Of a DNA stretch of 21,538 nt, positions 13,100-19,527 are shown piece after piece. The notes under the pieces are model-generated. The model did not search any database and was not told the DNA's origin. It saw only the letters and a program-made list of their open reading frames with translations. Position 1 is the stretch's first letter; every line of letters starts with the position of its first letter. The DNA is taken from IMG/VR virus record IMGVR_UViG_3300030388_001475, positions 1 to 21,538 of that record. One strand, written 5' to 3'. The translations under genes were made by a program, and so were the position numbers. The DNA is from a virus.

Positions 13100-14284
13100 A
13101 TGGAAGAAAATGTAAAAAATCAATTAGACCAATTAAACATGGCTATTGATTCAAAGATTGAAAAATCTAACAAAGAAGTTCACAACGCTACTATTATAAA
13201 AGCAAGTGAATTATTAAAAGACGAAGTAAGTTTAGTAAACAAGAATTTAAACGAGCGTTTAGATGCAATGGAAATCGCAAACAAAAAGCAATTTAATTCA
13301 AATAAAAAAATGTCATTCAAAGGCGCTTTAAACGAAGCAATCCAAAACGGAGCGATTGAAGGAATAGCAAAAGGAAATTCAAGAAGTGCATCTTTTGAAA
13401 TCAAAGCAGATATGACTATCGCCGCTGATTTTACGGGAGAAGTTATACCGGCTGATAGAGTTGCGGGATATAAATTCGACCCAACAAGACCGGTTCACAT
13501 TAGACAATTACTTGCAATGGGGTCAACTCAAAGCGACGTTGTAAGATTTGTAAAAGAATCAGGATATACTAACGGTGCTGCAATTGCTGCCGAAGGTGCT
13601 ACATTAGCACAATCTGATTTTGATATGACTGCAAGCGATGCAAACGTTAGAAAAATCGGAACTTATTTCCGTATTTCTGAAGAAATGCTAGCTGATACGC
13701 CTCAATTAACTTCATATCTTTCAGCGCGTGCGCCGGAAAAATTATTAGAAGTTGAAGATACGCAAATATTAAGCGGAACGGGTGCAAACTCTCAATTAAA
13801 AGGTATTATGACTGATGCGGCTGCATTTGCTGCGGGTTCTTTTGCTGATACAGTTGAAAGTGCAAATGATTTTGATGTAATTGTTGCATCATTAAATCAA
13901 TTAGCATTAGCAAACTATAATGCAGATTGTATTTTATTAAATCCTACAGATTTTCATAAAATATTATTATTAAAAGATACTACAAACAACTATATTAAAG
14001 ACCAAGTTTATGGCGGGTTACAACCTTCATTTATGGGTGTTAAAGTTGTTTTAAATACTTCAATAGCTGCGGGAAGTTTCTTAATCGGTAACTTTGCAGT
14101 TGGAACACAACTTTGGGTTAGAGATGGCGTAAATGTTGAATTCTTTAGAGAGGATGGAACTAACGTAAGAGATGGTTTTGTTACTGTTAGAGTATCTGAA
14201 AGAGTAGCATTAACTAACTATTTACCAAATGCGTTTGTTACGGGAACTTTCGCAGTTGGAAGAGCGGCTTTGGAAACTCCATAA
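13100..14284 (+). CDS. Major capsid protein (HK97 fold)
   Basis: The 394-residue protein fits the HK97 gp5 family in size and order. Residues 1-75 form a charged helical delta-domain-like segment. The mature shell region has DFTGEVIPADRVAGYKFDPTRPVHIRQLL, the RFVKESGYTNGAAIAAEGATLAQSDFD strand region (E-loop area), a SEEMLADTPQLTSYLSARAPEKLLEVEDTQILSGTG helix, and NPTDFHKILLLKD followed by GGLQPSFMGVKVVLNTSIAAGSFLIGNFA. This is the usual pattern of the A-domain. The gene ends just before a strong terminator. Confidence 0.93.
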   Translation: MEENVKNQLDQLNMAIDSKIEKSNKEVHNATIIKASELLKDEVSLVNKNLNERLDAMEIANKKQFNSNKKMSFKGALNEAIQNGAIEGIAKGNSRSASFEIKADMTIAADFTGEVIPADRVAGYKFDPTRPVHIRQLLAMGSTQSDVVRFVKESGYTNGAAIAAEGATLAQSDFDMTASDANVRKIGTYFRISEEMLADTPQLTSYLSARAPEKLLEVEDTQILSGTGANSQLKGIMTDAAAFAAGSFADTVESANDFDVIVASLNQLALANYNADCILLNPTDFHKILLLKDTTNNYIKDQVYGGLQPSFMGVKVVLNTSIAAGSFLIGNFAVGTQLWVRDGVNVEFFREDGTNVRDGFVTVRVSERVALTNYLPNAFVTGTFAVGRAALETP

Positions 14285-14305
14285 TCGTTAAAATTTTATA
14301 TTTTG

Positions 14306-14339
14306 AAAGGCCTGAATTAATTTTCGGGCCTTTTTTTTT
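14306..14339 (+). terminator. Strong Rho-independent terminator after the capsid gene
   Basis: AAAGGCCTG (14306-14314) pairs with CGGGCCTTT (14325-14333), 9 bp with one T-G pair, around a 10-base AT loop. Nine T residues (14331-14339) follow. It ends the head operon. Confidence 0.9.
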
Positions 14340-14426
14340 GCCCTTTATTTATAGGGGTTAACAAACAAAATGAAAAAAAACTTTAAAATAAAAGTGAAAA
14401 TATTTTTTTAATTCAATAATGCGTTG

Positions 14427-14434
14427 TAGATTTG
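14427..14434 (+). promoter_or_regulatory. Promoter -7 element TAGATTTG
   Basis: TAGATTTG is a perfect TAnnTTTG match. It lies 25 bases before ATG 14460. The leader after it (GGAACAAAAACAAAACAAGATT) closely resembles that of the cassette at 6658-6676. The -33 position is T-rich without TTG. Confidence 0.6.
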
Positions 14435-14459
14435 TAGGGAACAAAAACAAAACAAGATT

Positions 14460-14618
14460 ATGAAAAACTTAGAAACAAAAACACCGGCAACTATTAATCA
14501 CTTTTTAAATTTAAAGTTTCATTTAATAGAGTCACTTAAATTACAGGGTGCTAAATCTAATTGGATATACCCAACATTGAAAAATTTAAATATACATAAA
14601 ATACATTTTAATAAATAA
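14460..14618 (+). CDS. Hypothetical small protein in second moron-like cassette (52 aa)
   Basis: ATG 14460 opens a 52-residue frame. The first residues MKNLET match MKTLET of the protein at 6677, and the nucleotides around the start are alike as well. After that the two proteins differ. The rest is basic with helical character and no recognised motif. It is followed by a hairpin whose first half (ACTAAAGGGGTGTAA) is identical to that after the 6677 gene. It could be a short real gene or a truncated relative whose body was replaced. Confidence 0.5.
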   Translation: MKNLETKTPATINHFLNLKFHLIESLKLQGAKSNWIYPTLKNLNIHKIHFNK

Positions 14619-14622
14619 AACT

Positions 14623-14644
14623 AAAGGGGTGTAAAAACCCCTTT
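14623..14644 (+). terminator. Hairpin AAAGGGG/CCCCTTT, terminator-like
   Basis: AAAGGGG (14623-14629) pairs with CCCCTTT (14638-14644) across an 8-base loop. The T-run is short (four, inside the stem end), so termination may be partial. The next gene starts 15 bases downstream, so it may instead control readthrough or translation of that gene. Confidence 0.55.
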
Positions 14645-14659
14645 TAAAAACAAAACAAG

Positions 14660-14911
14660 ATGAAAGAATTTAAAAGAGTAAGAACATGGAAGGATGTTAC
14701 TAATGACCCTAGGGTGGATAGTGTAGAGGTAACAAATGAAGAGGCTAAGTATTGGGTTTATCTAAAGTTACCGTTTTATAACTACAAGACTCAATGTATG
14801 AGTTTACCTTGTAGAACTATTGAGGAGGCGTGTTGGAATTTGAATGGTGATATTAAGAGAGCTACGATTTCAAAGAGTGGAAGGATGATTGAGATAGATG
14901 GTGATGATTAA
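14660..14911 (+). CDS. Hypothetical accessory protein (83 aa)
   Basis: ATG 14660 follows the leader AAAACAAAACAAG. The protein looks like a small alpha/beta unit: VDSVEVTNEEAKYWVYLKLP (strands) followed by CRTIEEACWNLNGDIKRATIS (helix and strand). Three Cys are present without a clear zinc pattern. No family is recognised. Six of its eight lysines use AAG, while nearby phage genes mostly use AAA, and GAG and AGG are also frequent, so it may have come from a different source. It belongs to the cassette that starts at 14427. Confidence 0.6.
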   Translation: MKEFKRVRTWKDVTNDPRVDSVEVTNEEAKYWVYLKLPFYNYKTQCMSLPCRTIEEACWNLNGDIKRATISKSGRMIEIDGDD

Positions 14912-14944
14912 ATATTAATTAAATAAATATATAAATATAAAAAC

Positions 14945-15073
14945 ATGAAAGGAATTAAAAGAAAAATTATCGCTCAATTAGTAAATCTTAATATTAAGCC
15001 ATTTAAGACGGTTATTTTAAAAACCGGTATAATCTGCGAGCATTATGCTAACGGTAAGGTAAAAGTCATTTAA
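14945..15073 (+). CDS. Hypothetical small basic protein (42 aa)
   Basis: ATG 14945 opens a 42-residue frame ending at TAA 15071-15073, one base before the next start. The leader (ATAAATATAAAAAC) is typical. The protein has a basic N-terminal helix (KRKIIAQLVNLN) and a beta-like end (KTVILKTGIICEHYANGKVKVI). It could be a small DNA- or RNA-binding protein, but no family is recognised. Confidence 0.5.
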   Translation: MKGIKRKIIAQLVNLNIKPFKTVILKTGIICEHYANGKVKVI

Positions 15074-15074
15074 A

Positions 15075-15410
15075 ATGAATGAATCAACGCATTTTGAGTT
15101 CGAGTTGTCTGTTAAATTAAATAGGACCGGAATATTTTTGCTTAATGGTAAAACAATAACACAAAAATTTAGAGTACCACGAGAGCAATTGAATAAAGTT
15201 TTTAAGAATCAATACATTTTCGGAACAAAATATAAAAGAGATTTAAAACAATTAGATTATTTAGTTCAGGGATTTAAAGAAAAGGTTTCGGATAAAATAA
15301 ATATTGAAATTATGAATGATTCAAGAAGATTTGAAATAGTTTTGACAAGACAAAACAGATTTGAAGAATGGTTGAAAAATATTGAAATCAATATAAAAGA
15401 AATATTATAA
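15075..15410 (+). CDS. Hypothetical protein (111 aa)
   Basis: ATG 15075 follows the previous stop after one base. The protein starts with a likely beta sheet (HFEFELSVKLNRTGIFLLNGKTITQKFRV), followed by a mostly helical, Lys-rich region with a central strand pair (INIEIMNDSRRFEIVLTRQ) and a final amphipathic helix. Net charge is positive. No catalytic or metal motif is seen and no family is recognised. It belongs to the run of small genes between the capsid and connector genes. Confidence 0.55.
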   Translation: MNESTHFEFELSVKLNRTGIFLLNGKTITQKFRVPREQLNKVFKNQYIFGTKYKRDLKQLDYLVQGFKEKVSDKINIEIMNDSRRFEIVLTRQNRFEEWLKNIEINIKEIL

Positions 15411-15420
15411 AAGGCGCCTA

Positions 15421-15570
15421 ATGAAAAACGATTCGAATAAATTATTTATCGTTCATAAAAAGAAAAGAATTTTTATTCATAGTTTAGCGCAATTAAAAGA
15501 AATACAAAACCAAACGTTTTTTAAGAAATTAAAAAGAAGCGTTTTAAGAATACTAAATTTTAAATTATGA
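15421..15570 (+). CDS. Hypothetical small basic protein (49 aa)
   Basis: ATG 15421 opens a 49-residue frame whose TGA overlaps the DUF3310 start as ATGA. The protein is very Lys/Arg-rich (HKKKRIFIHSL and FFKKLKRSVLRILNFKL) with two amphipathic segments. It might bind nucleic acid or membranes. The exact overlap with the next gene supports translation; no function is recognised. Confidence 0.5.
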   Translation: MKNDSNKLFIVHKKKRIFIHSLAQLKEIQNQTFFKKLKRSVLRILNFKL

Positions 15571-15782
15571 GCAATACACCCGAACATTATGAAAGTGGCG
15601 AGGATTACGATTTAATTGATGTTATAAAGCATTATAATCTAAACTTTAATTTAGGCAATGTAATAAAGTACGTTTGCCGCGCCGGTAAAAAGGAAAATGA
15701 AATTCAAGATTTGGAAAAGGCAATTGATTATTTAGAACGTGAACTTTATTATTTAGAGACTGAAATTAAATATAAAAAATAA
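15567..15782 (+). CDS. DUF3310 family protein
   Basis: The 71-residue protein matches the DUF3310 family, widespread in phages. P5-E-H-Y opens it, IDVIKHYNLNFNLGNVIKYVCRAGKK is the central signature, and the end fits the DLEKAIDYLERELYYL helix. Members have been labelled nucleotide kinase-related, but no phosphate-binding loop is visible here and the role remains unknown. The length is normal for the short form. It is coupled to the preceding gene by ATGA. Confidence 0.85.
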   Translation: MSNTPEHYESGEDYDLIDVIKHYNLNFNLGNVIKYVCRAGKKENEIQDLEKAIDYLERELYYLETEIKYKK

Positions 15783-15784
15783 AT

Positions 15785-15907
15785 ATGAGTTATTTTGACA
15801 ATTTCTATCCTGAAGACGAAAAGGAATTCGCTTGCAATATTTGTGATAAAGCCATTGATGAACCCGGGGTTTGTTCTGAGAAATGTTGGCAAATTAATAA
15901 CCTTTAA
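15785..15907 (+). CDS. Mini zinc-finger-like protein (40 aa)
   Basis: ATG 15785 begins two bases after the DUF3310 stop. The protein has an acidic N-terminus (residues 5-14) and then C17-x2-C20 and C30-x3-C34, a plausible four-Cys zinc site resembling small treble-clef or zinc-ribbon units, with W35 next to it. Such tiny zinc proteins in phages often bind host proteins, but no target can be named here. Codon use is ordinary for the island. Confidence 0.55.
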   Translation: MSYFDNFYPEDEKEFACNICDKAIDEPGVCSEKCWQINNL

Positions 15908-15918
15908 AAAAAACCATT

Positions 15919-16065
15919 ATGAAAGCTATTAAAGTTATTTTGTTTATTTTATTCATGTTATTTGGACTTAGACAATTTTTTATTTTCAATGATATTTGGG
16001 CCGGAACGTTCCTTTCAGTAATAGGAATTTCTATTGCATTAAATAAAAAAGAAGATGTTTTATAG
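15919..16065 (+). CDS. Small two-helix membrane protein (48 aa)
   Basis: ATG 15919 opens a 48-residue frame. Residues 4-23 (IKVILFILFMLFGLRQFFIF) and 26-42 (IWAGTFLSVIGISIALN) are strong membrane-spanning candidates with a short connecting loop and a charged C-terminal tail (KKEDVL). The topology predicts both ends on the same side. It may be a small holin-like, antiholin or superinfection-exclusion protein; the sequence cannot decide between these. A terminator follows within 30 bases. Confidence 0.6.
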   Translation: MKAIKVILFILFMLFGLRQFFIFNDIWAGTFLSVIGISIALNKKEDVL

Positions 16066-16093
16066 GTCTTTTTATTAATATTTGATTTTGTTT

Positions 16094-16128
16094 AAAAGCC
16101 GTTTTCTTTGTTGAAGACGGTTTTTTTT
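16094..16128 (+). terminator. Strong Rho-independent terminator
   Basis: Positions 16094-16106 pair with 16113-16125: a 13-bp stem (two G-U pairs) around loop TTTGTT, followed by T residues to 16128. It ends the small-gene island and overlaps the next promoter. Confidence 0.88.
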
Positions 16129-16137
16129 GTAGTTTTA
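16108..16137 (+). promoter_or_regulatory. Promoter: TTG, 19-base spacer, TAGTTTTA(C)
   Basis: TTG (16108-16110) and TAGTTTTA (16130-16137) are 19 bases apart. The -7 element is of the TAnnTTTAC form. The -33 half lies in the loop of the upstream terminator hairpin, so the two signals share sequence. The -7 element ends four bases before ATG 16142, which points to a leaderless or nearly leaderless transcript. Confidence 0.5.
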
Positions 16138-16141
16138 CAAT

Positions 16142-16504
16142 ATGAATGTTAATTTATTCGGTTGTTTAGCGGAGTATAAGTTTGCAGTTATGGCAATGGA
16201 ATACGGAATTAATGTTTCGTTTCCTTTAATACATTCGTCTCCTTATGATTGTATTATTGAAACAAAAAAAGTTCTAAAAAAAATACAAATTAAAGCAATT
16301 TCAACGGGCAAAGACAAGGCCCGGTGTTATTTATTAGATTCAAATAGAAATGCTTATAAAAAAGAAGATGTCGATTTTTTCGCGGTTTGGGTTCAATATC
16401 ATAATGGATTTTATATTTTTAAAAATGAAAATTTAAATAAAACGATGGTTATTAATAAAGGCGGGATTTATTCAAAAAATTTTAATAACTTTGCGATGTT
16501 ATAA
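16142..16504 (+). CDS. Free-standing PD-(D/E)XK endonuclease (group I intron endonuclease-like)
   Basis: The 120-residue protein resembles the PD-(D/E)XK endonuclease family that includes I-Ssp6803I-like intron enzymes. In order: G7-x-L-A-E11 (first helix with the catalytic Glu), GINVSFPLI then P34-Y-D36 (catalytic Asp), and Q49-I-K51 (the QxK variant of ExK). The YKKEDVDFFAVWV strand at 72-84 follows. The family cuts specific DNA sites and can promote gene mobility. No intron is visible around it. The gene has its own promoter and is bracketed by terminators at 16094-16128 and 16528-16565, so it is a one-gene transcription unit. Confidence 0.75.
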   Translation: MNVNLFGCLAEYKFAVMAMEYGINVSFPLIHSSPYDCIIETKKVLKKIQIKAISTGKDKARCYLLDSNRNAYKKEDVDFFAVWVQYHNGFYIFKNENLNKTMVINKGGIYSKNFNNFAML

Positions 16505-16527
16505 TGTTTTCATATTTGTTTTTGTTT

Positions 16528-16565
16528 AAAAAGTGCCGCTAATTTATTAGTGGTGCTTTTTTTTT
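16528..16565 (+). terminator. Strong Rho-independent terminator with G-U rich stem
   Basis: Positions 16528-16542 pair with 16547-16561, a 15-bp stem with three G-U pairs and loop TTTA. Nine T residues (16557-16565) follow. The G-U pairs make it work best on + strand transcripts. Confidence 0.88.
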
Positions 16566-16572
16566 ATCTTTA
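16565..16572 (+). promoter_or_regulatory. Probable promoter -7 element TATCTTTA(C)
   Basis: TATCTTTAC is of the TAnnTTTAC form and directly abuts the T-run of the preceding terminator. It lies 14 bases before ATG 16587 and would start the connector operon. Confidence 0.5.
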
Positions 16573-16586
16573 CAAAAATTTATATT

Positions 16587-16799
16587 ATGAATTTAAAAAT
16601 TAAGCAGTCAATTTTAAGAAATGGAAAGCGATACAATGAGGGTGATAGTATAGATTTGCCTGAAAATATCGCAATCGTTTGGATAAAAAAGGGCCTTGCA
16701 TCTAAAGTTACTAAAAAGAATAACAAAGCAAAGTTTGAAACCAAAGAATTAAAAGTTGAATACATAGAAACAAAAGATAATGCGCCAAATAAAAATTAA
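16587..16799 (+). CDS. Small head-tail region protein (70 aa)
   Basis: ATG 16587 is preceded by the leader AAAATTTATATT. Residues 1-40 (KIKQSILRNGKRYNEGDSIDLPENIAIVWIKKGLASKV) fit a small beta-rich domain common in phage head regions: a lysine-rich strand, GKRYxxGD, then LPEN..AxxWIKKGLA. The rest is a charged Lys/Glu tail. Related small proteins occur beside head-tail connector genes, where they are usually annotated only as hypothetical. The gene overlaps the connector gene by 20 bases. Confidence 0.6.
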   Translation: MNLKIKQSILRNGKRYNEGDSIDLPENIAIVWIKKGLASKVTKKNNKAKFETKELKVEYIETKDNAPNKN

Positions 16800-17298
16800 T
16801 TCAACAATAGGAAGCGAAATAATAACGGTTCAAGAGGTTAAAGATTACGTTCGAATAGATACAAGTTCGGATGATAATTTAATTGCGTTAATGATTACGC
16901 AAGCACGAATTTGGTGTGAAAACTATATTTCGCGCGATATTGTTTCAAAAGATAGAACGTATTATTTAGATTCTACAAACGGACTTTTTGATTTACCTTT
17001 TGGGCCGGTGTCAAGTATAGTTGCTATAACAGTTAATTTAATTGCCACTACTGATTTTGAGATTTTAGGATTAGATAATGAAACAATTGAATTAGACGGC
17101 GGTTCAGCGGACCGGGTTAAAATTAATTATATAACAAGCGGATTAAATGATTCATTAATCAAACAAGCGATATTGCAATTAATATCAACGTATTACGACA
17201 ATCGCGCCGACTATGATACAAGTGATTCGGGTTCGGTTGAAGAAATACCAACGTCAACAAAAAAGATTTTAACTTCTTATAAAGCAATGTTTTTATAA
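16780..17298 (+). CDS. Head-tail connector protein (HK97 gp6-like)
   Basis: The 172-residue protein fits the gp6-like connector family. It shows TVQEVKDYVRIDTSSDDNLIALMITQARIWCENYISRDIV, matching the usual LxEVKxxLRIDxxxDDxxLxxLIxAAxxxxExYxxR pattern. A beta region with the FDLPFGPVSSIVAITV segment follows, then a helical end (LNDSLIKQAILQLISTYYDNRADY). These proteins form a ring below the portal that joins head and tail. The start at 16780 is supported because the conserved domain begins soon after it; the ATG overlaps the upstream gene. Confidence 0.88.
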   Translation: MRQIKINSTIGSEIITVQEVKDYVRIDTSSDDNLIALMITQARIWCENYISRDIVSKDRTYYLDSTNGLFDLPFGPVSSIVAITVNLIATTDFEILGLDNETIELDGGSADRVKINYITSGLNDSLIKQAILQLISTYYDNRADYDTSDSGSVEEIPTSTKKILTSYKAMFL

Positions 17299-17624
17299 TG
17301 CAAAGCGGAAAACTAAATTCAAAGATTATTATTAAACGTTTAGTAAGAACGGCCGACAATTTTGGGGGGTTTACATCTACTTTGTCAGATGTTGCAACGG
17401 TTTGGTGTGATTTAAAGCAAATTAGCGGCGAAATTAACGAAAAGTTTGGTAAACGCGAACATGAAATTCAAGTTGAAGTATTATTGCGTAAGAAGACGGC
17501 GGATTTGATTTTAATAGGTGATATTTTTATTGTACAAAACGGAACTCAAAAATATAGAATAAACGAAAAGTATCAATTTGATTTGGATTATTTAACAAAA
17601 TTAACGGCCACAAAATCTAATTAA
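17298..17624 (+). CDS. Head-tail adaptor / head closure protein (SPP1 gp16-like)
   Basis: ATG 17298 overlaps the connector stop (TAATG). The 108-residue protein has the family layout of phage head-tail joining proteins: M-x-S-G-K-L opening, strands IIIKRLVRTADNFGGFTSTLSDVATVWCDLKQISG, then KREHEIQVEVLLRKKTADLILIGDIFIVQNGTQKYRINEKY. It is predicted to close the head after packaging and receive the tail. Its place between the connector and gp10-like genes is the usual one. Confidence 0.85.
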   Translation: MQSGKLNSKIIIKRLVRTADNFGGFTSTLSDVATVWCDLKQISGEINEKFGKREHEIQVEVLLRKKTADLILIGDIFIVQNGTQKYRINEKYQFDLDYLTKLTATKSN

Positions 17625-18059
17625 ATGGGTGTTAAAATAAATCAATCCGATTTAAATAGCTTAAATAAAAAGTTAAATTATTTACGTCGTTTTGATTCAA
17701 AAACTCTTTCGGTAGAATTAGGTAGAACCGGTTTAGATATTTCAAGAAAAGCAAAACAAGCGGCGCCGGTTGATAAAGGAACGTTAAAGCAATCCATAAG
17801 GGCCGAAGTAAAAGGAAAAACGGTTGAAGTAATCGCGGGCGCAAAATATGCTCCTTATGTTGAATTTGGGACCGGTGGATTAGTCAAGTTAGATGATATG
17901 TTAGAACTTGGCATTCCGTCAAGTTATGCCGAACAATTTAGGGGTCAAGGGATAAAAGAAGTTAATTTACCGCCAAGGCCTTTTTTCTTTAGTTCAGCGC
18001 GTGAGGGTTTAAGGGATTTAATGATACGGTTAAAAACAAAATTAAATAAAGGAAAATAA
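17625..18059 (+). CDS. HK97 gp10-like tail component
   Basis: The gene starts at the base after the previous stop. The 144-residue protein carries the gp10-like signature: RTGLDISRKAKQAAPVDKGTLKQSIRAEVKGKTVEVIAGAKYAPYVEFGTGG (residues 32-86), followed by PPRPFFFSSAREGLRDLM. The family is found between head closure and tail completion genes of siphoviruses and takes part in head-tail joining. The length is normal. Confidence 0.9.
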   Translation: MGVKINQSDLNSLNKKLNYLRRFDSKTLSVELGRTGLDISRKAKQAAPVDKGTLKQSIRAEVKGKTVEVIAGAKYAPYVEFGTGGLVKLDDMLELGIPSSYAEQFRGQGIKEVNLPPRPFFFSSAREGLRDLMIRLKTKLNKGK

Positions 18060-18061
18060 AT

Positions 18062-18505
18062 ATGTTAGAAGCGATACATTTTTTGAGGCGCGGAATTATT
18101 GCAAAATTAAATAATGCAATTACTTTAAACGGGTCCATAGTTCCGATTTATGGTAGAATTCCAACAAGTGCAACGTATCCGTTAATTAGGGTTTATAGTG
18201 TTTCGACAGATGAAGATATACAGAATCAAACTTCTTTCATGACGGAAACAATTACACGAATTGAATGTGTAACCCGGTTTTATTCAGATGACGGTGGCGA
18301 GTTAGATGTTAATTTAATGGTTTCGCAATGTTTAAATTTAATAAGAACCCGTTCAAGTGGTTATGTTAATTTAAGCGCAAACGGTTTCAAAGTATATACT
18401 TCTGTAAATAAAGGAGTTAAATATATTGAAGATGATTTAAGTGATTATACATATTTTAGGGCCATTATAGAAATATCAAATAAAATTGAGCAAATAGTTA
18501 CATAA
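18062..18505 (+). CDS. Tail completion / tail terminator-like protein
   Basis: The 147-residue protein fits the DUF3168 or tail terminator type by position and fold pattern. An N-terminal helix (AIHFLRRGIIAKLNNAI) is followed by VPIYGRIPTSATYPLIRVYSVSTDEDIQNQTSFMTETITRIECVTRFYSDDGG, a long helix (DVNLMVSQCLNLIRT), and a beta end with DDLSDYTYFRAIIEISNKI. These proteins cap the tail tube end facing the head. The direct family match is less clear than for the three preceding genes. Confidence 0.72.
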   Translation: MLEAIHFLRRGIIAKLNNAITLNGSIVPIYGRIPTSATYPLIRVYSVSTDEDIQNQTSFMTETITRIECVTRFYSDDGGELDVNLMVSQCLNLIRTRSSGYVNLSANGFKVYTSVNKGVKYIEDDLSDYTYFRAIIEISNKIEQIVT

Positions 18506-18513
18506 AAAAAAAT

Positions 18514-18999
18514 ATGTCAAATAAAAAATCATACAAAGATAGAAACGGCACAACTCGCGTTGGTGATGCTTTGAGGTGGTTATTTAAACAAGGGAAAAAC
18601 ATTGCGCCGGAAATTCTTACAATTGCCGGAAATGTTACCGGTATTGATTCCTTAAAATTATTAGCGAATAAAATAAAAAACGATGATAATATTGAGCCAA
18701 AAGATAAAGAACTTTTGTTAAAAGAATTAGAATTCGATTTGATTGAAATGAATGAAGTAACTAAACGTTGGGAGTCAGATAATAAAACAGACAGTTTTTT
18801 AACGCAAAATATCAGGCCCCTAACGTTAGCATTTTTAACCCTAACCCTATTTATCTATATCGTATTAGATAGTTCTTTAAATGGCTTTAAAATCAGCGAT
18901 AAATGGATTGATTTACTTAGTTCGTTATTGCTTTTAGTTTATGGCGGTTATTTTGGCGCCCGTTCGGCTGAAAAGATTGTAAAAAGTTGGAAAAAATAA
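18514..18999 (+). CDS. 3TM-type phage holin
   Basis: The 161-residue protein fits the GTA/phage 3TM holin family. It has an N-terminal region with a weak hydrophobic segment (IAPEILTIAGNVTG), a long acidic helix (KDKELLLKELEFDLIEMNEVTKRWESDNKTDSFLTQNIRPLT), and two clear membrane helices at about 105-122 (LTLAFLTLTLFIYIVLD) and 128-149 (WIDLLSSLLLLVYGGYFGARS). RPLT before the first span is characteristic of the family. It would form membrane holes at lysis. It lies directly after the tail completion gene, with no endolysin next to it in the window. Confidence 0.85.
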   Translation: MSNKKSYKDRNGTTRVGDALRWLFKQGKNIAPEILTIAGNVTGIDSLKLLANKIKNDDNIEPKDKELLLKELEFDLIEMNEVTKRWESDNKTDSFLTQNIRPLTLAFLTLTLFIYIVLDSSLNGFKISDKWIDLLSSLLLLVYGGYFGARSAEKIVKSWKK

Positions 19000-19047
19000 A
19001 ACTATTCTAAAAGTTTTAGGTTAAATTTTTAATTACTTATATTTTTG

Positions 19048-19055
19048 TATTTTTG
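19048..19055 (+). promoter_or_regulatory. Promoter -7 element TATTTTTG
   Basis: TATTTTTG is a perfect TAnnTTTG match in the 75-base gap after the holin, 19 bases before ATG 19075. It would start a new unit for the fibre-like genes. No TTG stands at the -33 position. Confidence 0.55.
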
Positions 19056-19074
19056 TGATAAATAAAAAATTATT

Positions 19075-19347
19075 ATGAGTTCAAATTTATATAGTACAAG
19101 CGAATTTCAAAAACTATCATTTGGCGACAAGGGTTTAAGAATTATAAGTGCCGGTTCAACTTCAGTTACCGGAGAAAATTTTTGCGCAATTCAAGCGATT
19201 GAAAATTCAACAATTAGTTGTGATATTGATACGGTTGGGGGTGATACTTCAATTACTTCATTAACTTTAGTTGCGGGCGGTGTTATTTACGGAAGTTTTG
19301 ATGACGTAAGTATTGCGGCGGGAAAAATAGTTGCTTATTTAAGATAA
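19075..19347 (+). CDS. Small beta-rich protein, probable virion component (90 aa)
   Basis: ATG 19075 is preceded by AAATAAAAAATTATT. The protein is beta-rich with many Ser, Thr and Gly residues. A central part (ENFCAIQAIENSTISCDIDTVGGDTSITSLTLVAGGVIYGSFDDVSIAAGKIVAYLR) looks like a small jelly-roll or beta-sandwich unit. No catalytic site is visible. Similar small beta proteins occur in the structural regions of Bacteroidota phages. Its place next to the fibre-like genes suggests a surface or adsorption role, which is inference. Confidence 0.6.
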   Translation: MSSNLYSTSEFQKLSFGDKGLRIISAGSTSVTGENFCAIQAIENSTISCDIDTVGGDTSITSLTLVAGGVIYGSFDDVSIAAGKIVAYLR

Positions 19348-19353
19348 AAAATT

Positions 19354-19500
19354 ATGATTGGATTAGGTTTAAGAATACATATTAATCAATTAGGAACCTT
19401 TTTTTTGTCTTTAATCGTAAGAAATTATGTTATTAGAGTTAAAGCGGCCGGCGGAATTGTTGAATCAATAGAATGTTTACAAACACGACTTTCGTTTTAG
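19354..19500 (+). CDS. Hypothetical small protein (48 aa)
   Basis: ATG 19354 begins six bases after the previous stop and ends at TAG 19498-19500. The middle has a hydrophobic stretch (LGTFFLSLIV), and the end has VIRVKAAGGIVESIECLQTRLSF. The RVKA-GG-VES segment is a pattern I associate with small structural-region proteins, but I cannot name a family. It may be a virion component encoded beside the 90 aa protein. Confidence 0.5.
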   Translation: MIGLGLRIHINQLGTFFLSLIVRNYVIRVKAAGGIVESIECLQTRLSF

Positions 19501-19527
19501 AATTAAAATATAAAATAAAAAAATAAT

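Noticed and set aside
14370-14411. 13-codon frame upstream of the 14427 promoter
   Set aside because: It is very short, almost only Lys, Phe and Ile from an A/T-rich stretch, and lies upstream of the promoter that drives the next gene.
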